The notes under the pieces: model-generated
What the model saw: only the letters and a program-made list of their open reading frames with translations
Told to the model about the DNA's origin: nothing
Databases searched by the model: none
Assembly: GCA_963681505.1 (NCBI GenBank)
Contig: OY811990.1
Location: 740,679 to 804,678 of the forward strand
Reading direction: 5' to 3'
Origin: Eunapius fragilis
Taxonomy: Eukaryota; Porifera; Demospongiae; Spongillida; Spongillidae
DNA: 64,000 bases
Shown: in pieces, positions 43,438 to 53,515 of the stretch
Layout of the letters: each line of letters starts with the position of its first letter
How positions within the stretch are numbered: position 1 is the first letter of the stretch
Program-made: the position numbers and the translations under genes

Positions 43438-44339
43438 AGGAACTACGATAGTAGTTCCTATATAGGAATTGACCCGGGTCGTGAAATCATTAAAAAACGC
43501 AACCAGCGTACAACTCGCGTACCGAGAAACGGATAGTTTAGCTCTTTGTTGCTATCAAACCAGAAGGCAAAGACGGTCATTTTAATGCTTTATTCCAGTC
43601 TTCAAACTGTTTGCTTTAAGAGAACAAAAAAGTTCGTGTTTTACCTCGTCCCCAGCCCAAATCTTCTCCGTCGTCGTCGTCGTCGTCGTCTTCTTCTTCT
43701 CGGGTGAGTATAACTCGGGATAGGAATGGTTTTAAAGAGCGCAAATTATACCAATCGCTTTAGAATCTCCTGGAAGGACATCTTCAGGTATCAGATATAT
43801 GAATGACTGATATGCGTAATCATTACGTAATGCCTAGTGATAGATAGAAGCGTTCCCATGGCGACATTTACGTATATTTAGAATTGTGCAAACAAAAGAG
43901 GAGAGCAGACGACGAGTTAGAATTCTCCCGCGTTCCTTACAGTGATGCCAAACAAAAGCGGGCGTCTGCTCGTGACGGTAATTAAAGCGGGGGGGTGGGG
44001 GGGGGGGGGGGCACTTGCCAGTATTAATAAATGATAATGAAAAAATAGAGGAAACAAGTAAAGAAAAACATTCTCTAACGAGAAAGTTGGTGGGATATAG
44101 GAATTGGAGGCAAAGGTGGTGTAAAAAGGAGGGGAACAAGGTTTTGAGAAAAGGGTAAATGAGACAAAAATCCTATATTTAGCACTTCTTTTCTGTTACA
44201 TTTACACGTGCTAAATATACGATTTTTGTCTCATTTACCCTTTTCTCAAAACCTTGTTCCCCTCCTTTTTACACCACCTTTGCCTCCAATTCCTATATCC
44301 CACCAACTTTCTCGTTAGAGAATGTTTTTCTTTACTTGT
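43438..44339 (-). mobile_element. Family H composite element, copy 6 (reversed)
   Basis: Mirror arrangement of copy 5: end stem-loop 43438-43459, GAC module with (GTC)n 43668-43691, poly-G run ~43988-44011, hairpin 44054-44339. Together with copy 5 it gives the enclosing element two inverted ~0.9 kb blocks around 2.2 kb of other sequence. Confidence 0.8.
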
Positions 44340-45031
44340 ACACTTAAAACAATGGCTGATATAAATGATGAGCTGCAAATATATGGTTGCATGGGCGGCC
44401 TATTCACCACCCTGCTGGGCTACCTGGTTACAAAGATTGACCCCGGTCAAACATGGCCTCCCATGCTTCCTACCACCCGGTAGACACACTGACCCACTGG
44501 TATACAGCATACAATTACTATGCAATTACGCATTCGTTAACTTAGCTAGTGTTGCCAAAAGTACCATAGATATGAAAGTACCCAGTGGTCAACATCGCAC
44601 AGCATAACACACGTGACGCTTGCGATAACACATAACCCTGGCATACACACCCCCATTCCTGTCCTCCTCACTTATCTTAACCACTTCAGTGTTAAGCCAT
44701 GCCATGCATCATTAATATCTTAGATACGTACCGACGCTTATAGTTCAAGTGGTAAACGTCCATAATGCTCTACGTTCGAATTCACATAGGAGGCTTCAAA
44801 TTATTCATATCAAAGTTATACATGTAAGTTATTTAGATTTGAATCGTTGCATAATTCATTGCGGTGTGCGTATTTCGATCGAGAATACGCACAATGAATA
44901 ATTGTCACCTAGGGATTCTTGAAATATACCAGGTGGATATTCGAAATATACACTACCCTTGGTATATTGATGGTATACGCGAAATATAAGCAAAAATATA
45001 CGCTAGCGTATACTAGGTTTTTTGCACAGTG
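44340..45031. other. Right part of the CACTG element
   Basis: No gene recognised. Subterminal GTATAC/GAAATATAC motifs fill 44915-45015 before the GCACAGTG end. Near 44745-44785 TTCAAGTGGTAAACG and GTTCGAATTC resemble tRNA A and B boxes, too close together for a tRNA gene. Confidence 0.4.
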
Positions 45032-45897
45032 TGCTTTAATAGATCGTTCTTACTTTCTGTGCAAAATGCAGAATGAGTCAACAAATAATGGTCCCAGCAA
45101 TGTAACATAATTTGCAATATGGTAAAGCTGATGCATCTTTTAAGTACAGATTGCATTGCCATACAAGTCTGGTACCATTTCATTTAACATTAATTCATCT
45201 GCATCAATTTAGGCAGACTTATCTTCTCTTGAAGAAGAATATGCATGGCACATACGAAAAGAGCATAGTGGTGCAAATAAAGAGGTGGAAGATACCCTTG
45301 AAGAAGAGGAATAGAATAAGAAAGAAGCCAATTCCTTAACCCAGATGCTTTCCAATAATTTATATGTAAAATACTTCTGGGGCAACGGCTTATTTCATGA
45401 GGTACAAGCTGCTTTATAAGCACTGCATCTCTTACTGAGGTCTTATTGCCCAAATAAAAAGGACATTTGTGACTGCTTCAATTGAACCACAAATGAATTA
45501 ACTTTTTTTTTACTCCTTCTAGTAATGGATGCATGTAGTCTACAGGAACCGAGTTTAAAAGATCTAGCAATTCAGCTAAATATTAATAGCAGTACCAGTT
45601 TTCAAAGTTTCCATTCCATCATCAACGACTTCTTTATGTGTTCAAAGAGGATATTTATTTGGTAAATAAATTCTGGCACCATTTTATATACGTTGACCAG
45701 GGTGTAGACAAGTGGGACACCCAAATTCACCGTTAAATTGCTTTTCGCACAAAACACTTACTTTAGCCGGTGCATCAAAAAACACCTAAACTACTTTTAC
45801 ATAACAAGGTTTTGGGCCTGACGGTGTTTGTAAGATTTTTCATGCTCCATCAATTGTTGGATAGATTTAACTACAGGCTTCAAAAATACATTCATAT

Positions 45898-46992
45898 GAG
45901 TAATTCCATATATATAATTGCCACCCTTTTAGCATCATAGTCTAGTTTGGACATGCTACTTTCCCTATGTGCTCTCGATCACCATAGGAACATGCAAAAT
46001 AACAGTACATTTGTATACCTATAGTATATGGTTTTTAAAATGCAAGGAATTAAAATTTTCACTTTCTTTGTGCATTTCGATTTAGCATAACTTTAGCCAG
46101 CAACATTGTCATCATATCAATTTGTACTATAATATTGAAAATAAAGAGGAGAACACAAAAATGATTCATTTTAATAACATCTTAGCACGTATCATGAATG
46201 GGGTCATGAATTTGTAATGAAGTATGATGTATCCAAAAATATTAAAATGCAATCCTTACCAAACTTTTACCATAGTTAGCTAATCATACCACAAACATGT
46301 TTAGCTAAATATCTTTCTGGGCTGCATATTTGCCGGGCTGAGACAGCTCATAAAATGGTTGGTAGCCATTTTTCCCCTCCTTACAACCATTTCTTTGTTC
46401 AGTTAGCTAAGGGTGCTGTCAAAACACTACAATATGATTATCATTAATTGCTTTGATTGTTGTGACAGCATGGCCACTGCCTTAAAGGAACAAACTGCTG
46501 TAAGGAGGGGGAAAATGGCTACCAACCATTTTATGAGCTGTCCCAGCCCGGCGAATATGCAGCCCAGAAAGATGTTTAGCTAAACATGTTTGTGGTATGA
46601 TTAGCTAACTATGGTAAAAGTTTGGTAAGGATTGCATTTTAATATTGTTGGATACATCAAACTTCATTACAAATTCATGACCCCATTCATGATACGTGCT
46701 AAGAAGTTATTAAAATGAATCATTTTTGTGTTCTCCTCTTTATTGTCAATGCTTTCAATACAAATTGATGTGACGACAATGTTGCTGGCTAAAGTTGTGC
46801 TAAACCAAAATGAGCAAGGTCACAAAGAAAGTGAAAATTTTAATTCGTTGCATTTTTAAAACAGTACACTATAGGGCATACAAGTGTATCGTTATTTTGC
46901 ATGTTCCTATGGGGAGAGCACATAGGGAAAGTAGCATGTCCAAACTAGACTATGATGCTAAAAGAGTGGCAATTATATATATGGAATTACTC
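45898..46992. mobile_element. 1.1 kb palindromic (foldback) element with ATAT duplication
   Basis: Starts GAGTAATTCC and ends GGAATTACTC; the two halves are reverse complements over ~430 bp each, with scattered mismatches, around an unpaired centre at ~46.39-46.49 kb. ATAT flanks both sides (45894-45897, 46993-46996). It lies in TNP2 copy 2 between KPDM and NVFLKP; one ATAT copy joins them in frame. Non-coding. Confidence 0.85.
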
Positions 46993-47760
46993 ATATCTGG
47001 TTTACTGGATCCTTGCCAAATGCCACATAATATTATGTTCTCATCTTTAAAACATACTTGTGGTGATAGATTTTGGATTTATAAGTACACTGGCCAAAGA
47101 GTAGACTTACTAGATTTAATCAATGCAACACTGTCAGTAGATATACCTAAAGCCAAAAACCTATTTGTCTGAAAATCAGCATCTTTGCAAAGAGTATACC
47201 AACTTCAGATATTGGTAATTGTATCAGGCTTAGTGTGAGGTTTGTGCGCCTCCAATTTAGTCCAATTACCTGTAGGGGGGGTGGCTTTATGTAACAGCAA
47301 AATCTAAGGAACATTTGGTTACTTAAAATAAAATCATGCACAATGTAAAGATCATTTTCCCATGCGCATAAAGTGACTCACATGACACTATGGTTTGCAA
47401 TGATTTAGCAATGGAAATATTAATAATATTTCCATACTCGGAACTCAATTTGGACAGTTTTGTGCTTCTTGGCAAGGTGTTGAACACTCAGTGCAAACTT
47501 TAGATGATCTGTAAGGTGCGGTGTAAGTGTGAAAATTTTTTCTTTAGTTGGTGTAAACTTTTTGGTAATTTATTTGATGAGGGGCACAGCACTTGCAGCA
47601 GATTTAACAACTCTTCAATACCTTTGTATGGCAGCTTAGCTGTTATTGCATACTTCATTATACAAAGATAAGCACCGCAAACTGTTTCATTGAAGAAGCT
47701 ACACTGGACCAGAACAGTAAGGAGTTGCATATTTTCTACTTTACACCACACAAGCATGAA

Positions 47761-48610
47761 GATTTATTAACATGCAGTGTGTGGGTCAAAAAAGTGCTAA
47801 GGGCTCTCGGGCTATAAAGACACCTAAACGTTGGTTTAAATGTATATATCGCTATGTATACTTTGTATGTGGTTTATGTGACCGCACTAACAATGAAACT
47901 TAATTTGGGTAATTACGTACGTGCATGAATCCACTATTGTTCCGAGTGGGTCGAAAAGGGTATAATTGGAACAATGCTAAACATACCGGAATAATGGCGT
48001 CATTAAACTCATTATCTTAGTGCATTGTTTGGGGAGCCACTTTTTGCACAACCAGAAGGAAACTCAGCAACATGGAGAGTCTAGGCATGTAGAAACGACC
48101 TTCCTGTACACATATGTACCTAATTCTGGTGCAGAAAATTTTTAATACTCAGCGGGGAGGTGTTCCTATTGTACGCATTGTGCAATTGGTGCGGGAGACT
48201 ATTATTAGTCTGATTCAAAGTGTTCCCATCTGGAAAATTTTCGAGACATGCCACACCAACCGACATTACGTGCTGACATTGTTCTATATATCAATATACA
48301 TTTCAAAGTGGCTCTGTTATAATCTTGCCAGTTTTTCGAGCACAAAAAGTACGAATATTCGACTTCTTTGATGGTAGACTGGAATACGACACAACGCTGT
48401 CTTGAGAGAAATGCTTTCCTTAATAGTGTGGATACACTTTATTGCATTCAGAGTACTAGGTGATTGTTCAAAGCTCACAGTTGACTGTACTTTATACCCT
48501 CCCGGCCGCTTCGACCTGACTTAGTGACACGCCCCCTACTCATGCAACATGCATGCATGTTAATACAATGGCATATCCATTAAGTAAAAATACATACGTT
48601 TGTCCATTAA
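47761..48610. other. Spacer, no gene seen
   Basis: Lies upstream of the TNP2 N-terminal segment and may include its degraded 5' end. No exon or repeat could be supported. Confidence 0.35.
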
Positions 48611-48617
48611 TTCCTTA

Positions 48618-48620
<3 letters not shown>

Positions 48621-48690
<70 letters not shown>
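48621..48690. repeat. (CA)n microsatellite
   Basis: About 70 bp of uninterrupted CA dinucleotides. Confidence 0.98.
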
Positions 48691-48692
<2 letters not shown>

Positions 48693-48839
48693 GATCACTG
48701 CTATATGCATGCACAGGAATACAGAAAAAAAAGCACAATTATTTATGATATAAATCATCCTTTTAAGAAGCATTTTAAGAGCCACTGAGAGCTGGTTGTG
48801 CATGTAGCTAGCTGCATGGTTGTGTGCATCTGGTTGAGG

Positions 48840-49505
48840 AGCCAAAGCTAGTTGTGGGTCAGTGCTGACCAGAGCTGGTTGTGGTGCCAGGGCTGACAGA
48901 AGCCAGAGCTGGTTGTAGGGCCAGAGCTGGTTGTGGGGCCAGAGCTGGATGTGGAACCAGGGCTGATTGTGGATCCAGGATATGGAGACAGAGCTGGTTG
49001 TGGGACCAGTGGTTGTGGGGCTAGGCCTAGTTGTGGTACCAGAGCTGGTTGTGGGGCCAGAGCTGGTTGTGGTGCCAGTGCTGGTTGTGGAACCAGGGCT
49101 GACTGTGGGCCAGGGCTAGCACTGGTTGTGGGGTCAGGACTGGTTGTGGAGCCAGGGCTTGTTGTGGAGCCAGAGCTGGTTGTGCAGCCAGAGCTGGTTG
49201 TGGGGTTATTGTGGGGTTATGCATTCACAATGCCAGGGTAGCACAGTTGTACATAGGCTCAGCATTGGTGTGGGACCAGAGCTGGTTGTGAGGCATGGTT
49301 GTGGGCCAGAGCTGGTTGTGGGGTCGTGCGTGCATTGGGTCAGAGCTGTATAGTTGTGCATAGGCCCAGATTGGTTCTGAGGTTAGGACTGATTGTGGAT
49401 GAGGGCAGGTCTGGTTGCGCATGGTATCAGGACTGGTTGTGCATGGGGTCAGGGTTGGGTTGTGGGGGTAGGGCTGGTTGTACATGGGGTCAGGGCCAGT
49501 ATGTG
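48840..49505. repeat. Minisatellite, 18 bp unit
   Basis: Thirty or more imperfect copies of GAGCTGGTTGTGGGGCCA, with interspersed longer variants after ~49240. The period is a multiple of three, so frames stay open on both strands; no gene is inferred. Confidence 0.93.
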
Positions 49506-50240
49506 AGACCATGCAAGCATGCATGGACATTAGAACCTTTCATTTTCTAAAATGCCAGTGTCTGTTGTATAAAACAGTCCGTGCACAACTATATATAACG
49601 TAGTACTATACTAATTAACCGTTTTGACCTAGTTGCTAGGTTTCGTGCACGAACTGTTAACTTCAAAACGTATAACAGAGCCACTTCGAAAACAAAAAAA
49701 TTATCAAGTTCATTCCATGTACAATACAACGCTATGCGCCGTTGGAGCCAGAAAACTTCATCAGTTTGTACACAAGCCAATGAGTAATGACGTACCGCTA
49801 AAAGTGTAGATGTTTTATGTAGCACAGTGTTCGATTGGCTTAAGCTACGATCATGGTACTTGTGGTGTCGGATAGAGTACAAGTCTTATAACCATAAAAC
49901 AGCGTCAAATATGCTACCAAGTGTTGTGTTAAAAAATAGTAGCGCACATTCCAATGTTGTTCGATTGCTATATTTCGTTGCTAAGCACACGCAGCCATTT
50001 CAATAGTTCTGGGCGTAGGTCTTTTTGACCCATGTTTCAATGTATTGAGACAGTAGTGATACGTACGTTAGCAATTGAGCCAATCAGACTATAAATGAAA
50101 TATGGATTACTTTGAAGGTCGACCAGTTTTTGGATTTATTCTCAAGAGCATACAAATGTAAATAAACAAATTGTACTTCTCAATTGGATCATTTGTACGT
50201 CACAATACGTATAGGATCTATTGTACTGACATGTTTTCAA
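49506..50240. other. Spacer, no gene seen
   Basis: AT-rich DNA with no supported exon or repeat, leading into the plus-strand exon candidate at 50.24 kb. Confidence 0.4.
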
Positions 50241-50379
50241 ACTGGTGAGATAGTGGTGGCTAAAATAAGTGATCTGTACAGAGAGGATATGGAACCTGTA
50301 ATGGATCTCTCAAAAGGGGCAGAACTCCTTTATGAGCTAAAAGGAAAACTGTTCCCAGCCCAATTTGTATCCTTTCAAG
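50241..50379 (+). CDS. Candidate host exon, plus strand
   Basis: Reads TGEIVVAKISDLYREDMEPV, then LLYELKGKLFPAQFVSFQ and ends in phase 1 at a gttact donor. The acidic start and the VVAK..DL....EPV..L pattern look like a small globular domain seen at the N-terminus of some invertebrate nuclear proteins, though I cannot name it. The 5' border is uncertain; an in-frame Met lies at 50184. The next candidate exon at 50716 is in phase. Confidence 0.45.
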
Positions 50380-50715
50380 GTTACTATACAGTTTTGCCTA
50401 ACTTAAGCTTACTTTCTTGCATAGCAGATGAGTCATCGAATCTCACATCTAAAGGAAATGTAATAGTGACTCACTATATTATACTGTACGTCTGCTAAAC
50501 AAGGTTTCAATAAATTACATAGAAAATCAAAAGGTCCGAAATACAGTTGGATTTAGTAGCATCGGTATGCACCTAACGTTTTGAGTAGTGTTTTTAGTGA
50601 TCTGTCAACAAAAGCTTCATCAATCATCAAGCAGAAAGGAAGCAAAGTGTGCCAAGGTTTTCTGCATACAGCTAAAAGTGAATTATTTTAACGCAACCAT
50701 CATTTCCCAATTCAG

Positions 50716-50771
50716 GAACATCAGAAAGTAACAGCTCTGCAATAAACCAAGAAGATACAAGCATGGACATG
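50716..50771 (+). CDS. Candidate host exon, plus strand (56 bp)
   Basis: Acceptor ccaattcag, donor gttagt; reads TSESNSSAINQEDTSMDM once joined in phase to the exon ending at 50379. Ser/acidic linker. No further exon was assigned. Confidence 0.35.
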
Positions 50772-51177
50772 GTTAGTTATAAATAATGTATCGTACAAAA
50801 AGCTGGTACAAATTTGCACACTTAGGTCAATGGGATTAACGTCCTTCATCTTCCAGCAAAGGATGCATACTTGTTTGGATTGCTATTGCTGGACATGTTC
50901 TTTACAAAACTGGAAATGTCTACTTCCCTGCTTTTTCCAAGCCACAAAAGTGATAGAGCCGGGTGCTTTAGAACAAACAAAAGTCACAAGAATAATTGGT
51001 ATGTAGTATGACAATATTGTATTGCAAAACAATTTTTTTTTCAGATATCAGGTATACAGCCCAAGTAAATGGGACATGAAAACTTATGTGTCAAAAACAA
51101 ATCAGAAGTGTCGAGACTGTTTAACCATTTCTAAATTGCAATAGTTGTAATTTCATTGCCTGGATAAGAATTAATTT

Positions 51178-51355
51178 CTTGAGACATCTTGATAAGACTT
51201 GGCATGTCAAGGTCTTGTTATATCTTAAAATTTCTGTTCCAATTCATTGTCAAGTCTTGGTAAGACTTGCTGAAACTCTTGCTAAGTCTTGGCAAGTCAT
51301 GCATGGTGACTTGGTAAGTCTTGGCAAACCGTCGCAAGATTTTTATTGTAGGGTA
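51178..51355. repeat. Dispersed CAAGACTTG-rich repeat
   Basis: Made of repeated TCTTGGTAAGACTTG / GTCTTGGCAAG motifs and ending TGGCAAACCGTCGCAAGA, then TTTTTATTGTAGGG. Its right part is the reverse complement of 39262-39310. It could be a SINE or MITE. Confidence 0.6.
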
Positions 51356-52251
51356 TCACAATCACCACTAGCGGGACGAGCGAACAACGTTTAAGGTACG
51401 GTACATAGCTTTGGGTGCTGCGTGTCGATGGTTTTATGGTCGCAAAAGAAGAGAACAGGAGAAGAGAGCGAAGGTAGTTTACTTCTGAGCGTATTGGAAT
51501 GGTTTTCGAGCTGTCCGAATTTCTTAGATCCAGCAAGACGAGACGCGCGAATAAAAGACGTCATCGCCAGAGAGTCCACGGTATCTAGCCGTCGAACAGA
51601 CGGTCTGTGAGGTACTGCTTGCATTTTTCAAAGGTTAGTGTTCATATGAAGATGTATTGAACTTCACAACTTTCCAATGCAGGCCTTCAGATCGCTTATG
51701 ATTCTTTAATCTTTATCTGCGCACGTTTTTGTTCCCCAGGGGGGACGTAACCGTTGGCCCCCGAAAATGAAATTTTTCTAAAATGACAAAACTAACACAT
51801 TACAACAAAATTATGATTACAACAGATGATTTGTTATTCAGAGTGTGCTCAGTGTGGAACTCCATGTTCTTGATGCCAGTCCATACATAATTTAATACAT
51901 CGGGAATTCGGGATCACCCTGCATATACTGCAGACGCGACAGTAGCAAACCACTTTGTAGCAGGGCTTTGTCGTACCATTTCCCCGCGGCGCTTTTCAAA
52001 ATGCAACTTTTGATAATTGTTTACCAAACTCATGTGTGGCCGGCCCCTCATGCACTGAGTATCTTTGTCGCTTTTGCCTTCGCTCGAACACCGATGTTCA
52101 AGCCCTTCGCCATCGGCAACAAACGGCGACGAACGCAACTTCGAAAATCAAAAACGAGGTCAGGCGGAGAAAGGGCAGAGTTGTGTTTATCACGTGCCAG
52201 TTAGTCGATCTATTACTTATAGTCCAACCATAGTTACAACCTATCAAATGT

Positions 52252-52291
52252 GCGTTACCCCTGGGGAACGAGCGTTCCCCAGGGGTAACGC
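52252..52291. repeat. Perfect 40 bp palindrome
   Basis: GCGTTACCCCTGGGGAACGA is followed directly by its complement minus the central bases, giving an uninterrupted stem of about 19 bp. GTTCCCCAGGGG also occurs alone at ~51732. No surrounding gene. Confidence 0.8.
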
Positions 52292-52821
52292 TTGATCATG
52301 GAAAGATTATATTTTCATCGGCTACTATTGCAGGGATATTTTTTGCACATTTTCTGATGCAGCGTCACATGCCAATTCTACTAAGAAAAAACACCTCCAT
52401 CTTGTTGATTGGATGATTTAGTTTGGACCATGTTCGGCTTTCAGTGTGGAAAAGTGTCATGAAATCTGTTTAGATAATTTTTTTCACAGGTTTGCGTCGA
52501 ACGAAACTTTAACAGCAAGTACTTCCTTTGATGCAGTCGTATTCCTACATATAGGTGTCAAGGTGTCTTGTGTCTTGTTCTGCATGCTGGAAAGCAAAAT
52601 AGCACTTTTGCCATTGAGATGCAATTGTGCTGGGATCCGTTAGGCTAACAGAGCATGTCACAGAATGTAGTGCGGCTGCCAATCACAGTTTGAGGTATAA
52701 GACTTCAAGTAATATATCCAACATAAATTGACATTTTTCACTTTAAATCATTCATATGCATATATGCATTTGGAGTCTTGCTAGAAAGCTGTGTTCACTG
52801 CTTACTTCAAGACTTTTGTAG

Positions 52822-52907
52822 GCTCTGGAGACTGCGGATGGGCAGGCCTTTCTGAATCCCCCCTTCTTGAACTCAGCCGAACAATCATCAATACTCCTGG
52901 CAACAAG
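52822..52907 (+). CDS. Weak exon candidate upstream of the ankyrin exon
   Basis: After a ttttgtag acceptor the frame reads ALETADGQAFLNPPFLNSAE, then QSSILLAT, to a gtcaaa donor (phase 2). Its phase does not join directly to the ankyrin exon at 53414, so at least one exon would be missing between them. Function unknown. Confidence 0.25.
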
Positions 52908-53413
52908 GTCAAACAAGTGACCTATATCACTTGTTCATAAATGCAAGTGATTCATATGTGTATTTCTGGAGATCACAGCAATGGTGTTGAAAGAGAAGAG
53001 GTCCAAACTGTTGCTGAAACATGATGGGCAGAATTATTTTCATATTTTTTACAATGTTTATTGCGAGTTGCAATTTAAACAAAAATCCATTTTAAGCACC
53101 TAATGTATGTGAATAGCTATATGAACATTTCCTTAATAGGAACTCCTCTCTCTGATACGGTATGTTGTAATTATGTAGCATGCATATATGATACAGCAAT
53201 CAGTAACAGGATGTAAGAACAATTTGTGCCAGATTGTTCCGATATTCACGACCCGGACTAACGTAATAGAAAATAATATCCTTACAACGACTCCTCCCAC
53301 GACTTTTGAAAACTGGTACTGTTGCTCGAATACGCTGACACAGATGGGGCAAGTAAGCGAAACTGTGTTAATTTTGGTGTTATCTACGTCGCCTACATTT
53401 CTGTTACGCACAG

Positions 53414-53515
53414 GCAGCATCAGCTGAACTGTTCTCGGCCGCACGACATGGAAACGCAGACACTGTGAGAAGGCTGCTGGATGAAGGTCACGTGGACGTG
53501 AATGCAACCGATGAG
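53414..53515 (+). CDS. Ankyrin-repeat exon 1
   Basis: Plus-strand exon of 34 codons between acceptor acgcacag and donor gtaagt, phase 0 at both ends. It reads AELFSAARHGNADTVRRLLD, then EGHVDVNATDE: an ankyrin-type helix-turn-helix with the usual AAxxGxxxxVxxLLxxG spacing, lacking the TPLH start that the next exon would supply. Ankyrin repeats mediate protein-protein contacts; the full protein cannot be seen. It pairs with the exon at 60871 by phase and by repeat register (NATDE | DGYSPLF). One-repeat exons of ~99 bp are typical of expanded ankyrin genes in basal animals. Confidence 0.78.

Larger units (their letters stand above)
40237..45031. mobile_element. 4.8 kb CACTG-ended (EnSpm-type) composite element
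   Basis: The left end CACTGTGCAAAAAATAGG and the right end, complement CACTGTGCAAAAAACCTAG, are flanked by TGC on both sides (40234-40236 and 45032-45034). Subterminal TATATTTTGCGTATATTTCG-type motifs recur behind both ends. Inside are two inverted family-H composite elements, a 154 bp tandem array, a (GA)n tract and unique sequence; no transposase gene. It sits in TNP2 copy 2: joining its flanks through one TGC gives the open frame LLKHMYHGKGN. Ends and 3 bp duplication fit EnSpm/CACTA. Confidence 0.8.
39740..47760 (-). pseudogene. EnSpm/CACTA TNP2-type transposase, copy 2, split by insertions
   Basis: Minus-strand TNP2 remnant, N to C: KYAITAKLPYKGIEELLNLL and LPKSLHQLKKKFS (47500-47757); SALIKSSKSTLWPV-like and FKDENIILCGIWQGSSKPDM (46993-47160); NVFLKPVVKSIQQLMEH and VSVLCEKQFNGEFGCPTC (45690-45897); VDYMHPLLEGV (~45.55 kb); YWKASGLRNWLLSYSIPLLQ, LPPLYLHHYALFVCAMHILL (45200-45453); YVTLLGPLF and, across the insertion, ESKNDLLKHMYHGKGNILEQ; C-terminal to YCSEINLEKGKRNSSV (39.75 kb). 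The DYMHxxLEG, QFNG..GC..C and HG.GN landmarks match the TNP2 family. A 4.8 kb CACTG element and a 1.1 kb palindrome interrupt it; small shifts and stops are present elsewhere. Confidence 0.82.

Noticed and set aside
2357-44139. Repeated short ORFs reading HHLCLQFLYPTNFLVRE
   Set aside because: They are translations of the family-H hairpin arm, found wherever the hairpin occurs.
44735-44790. tRNA gene
   Set aside because: A- and B-box-like words are present, but spacing and stems do not form a cloverleaf.
46810-47172. Plus-strand 120-codon ORF as a gene
   Set aside because: Its first half is the palindrome arm and its second half is the antisense of TNP2 coding sequence on the minus strand.
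49027-49530. ORFs of 65-102 codons in the 18 bp minisatellite
   Set aside because: Repeat read-through on both strands; no supporting gene structure.
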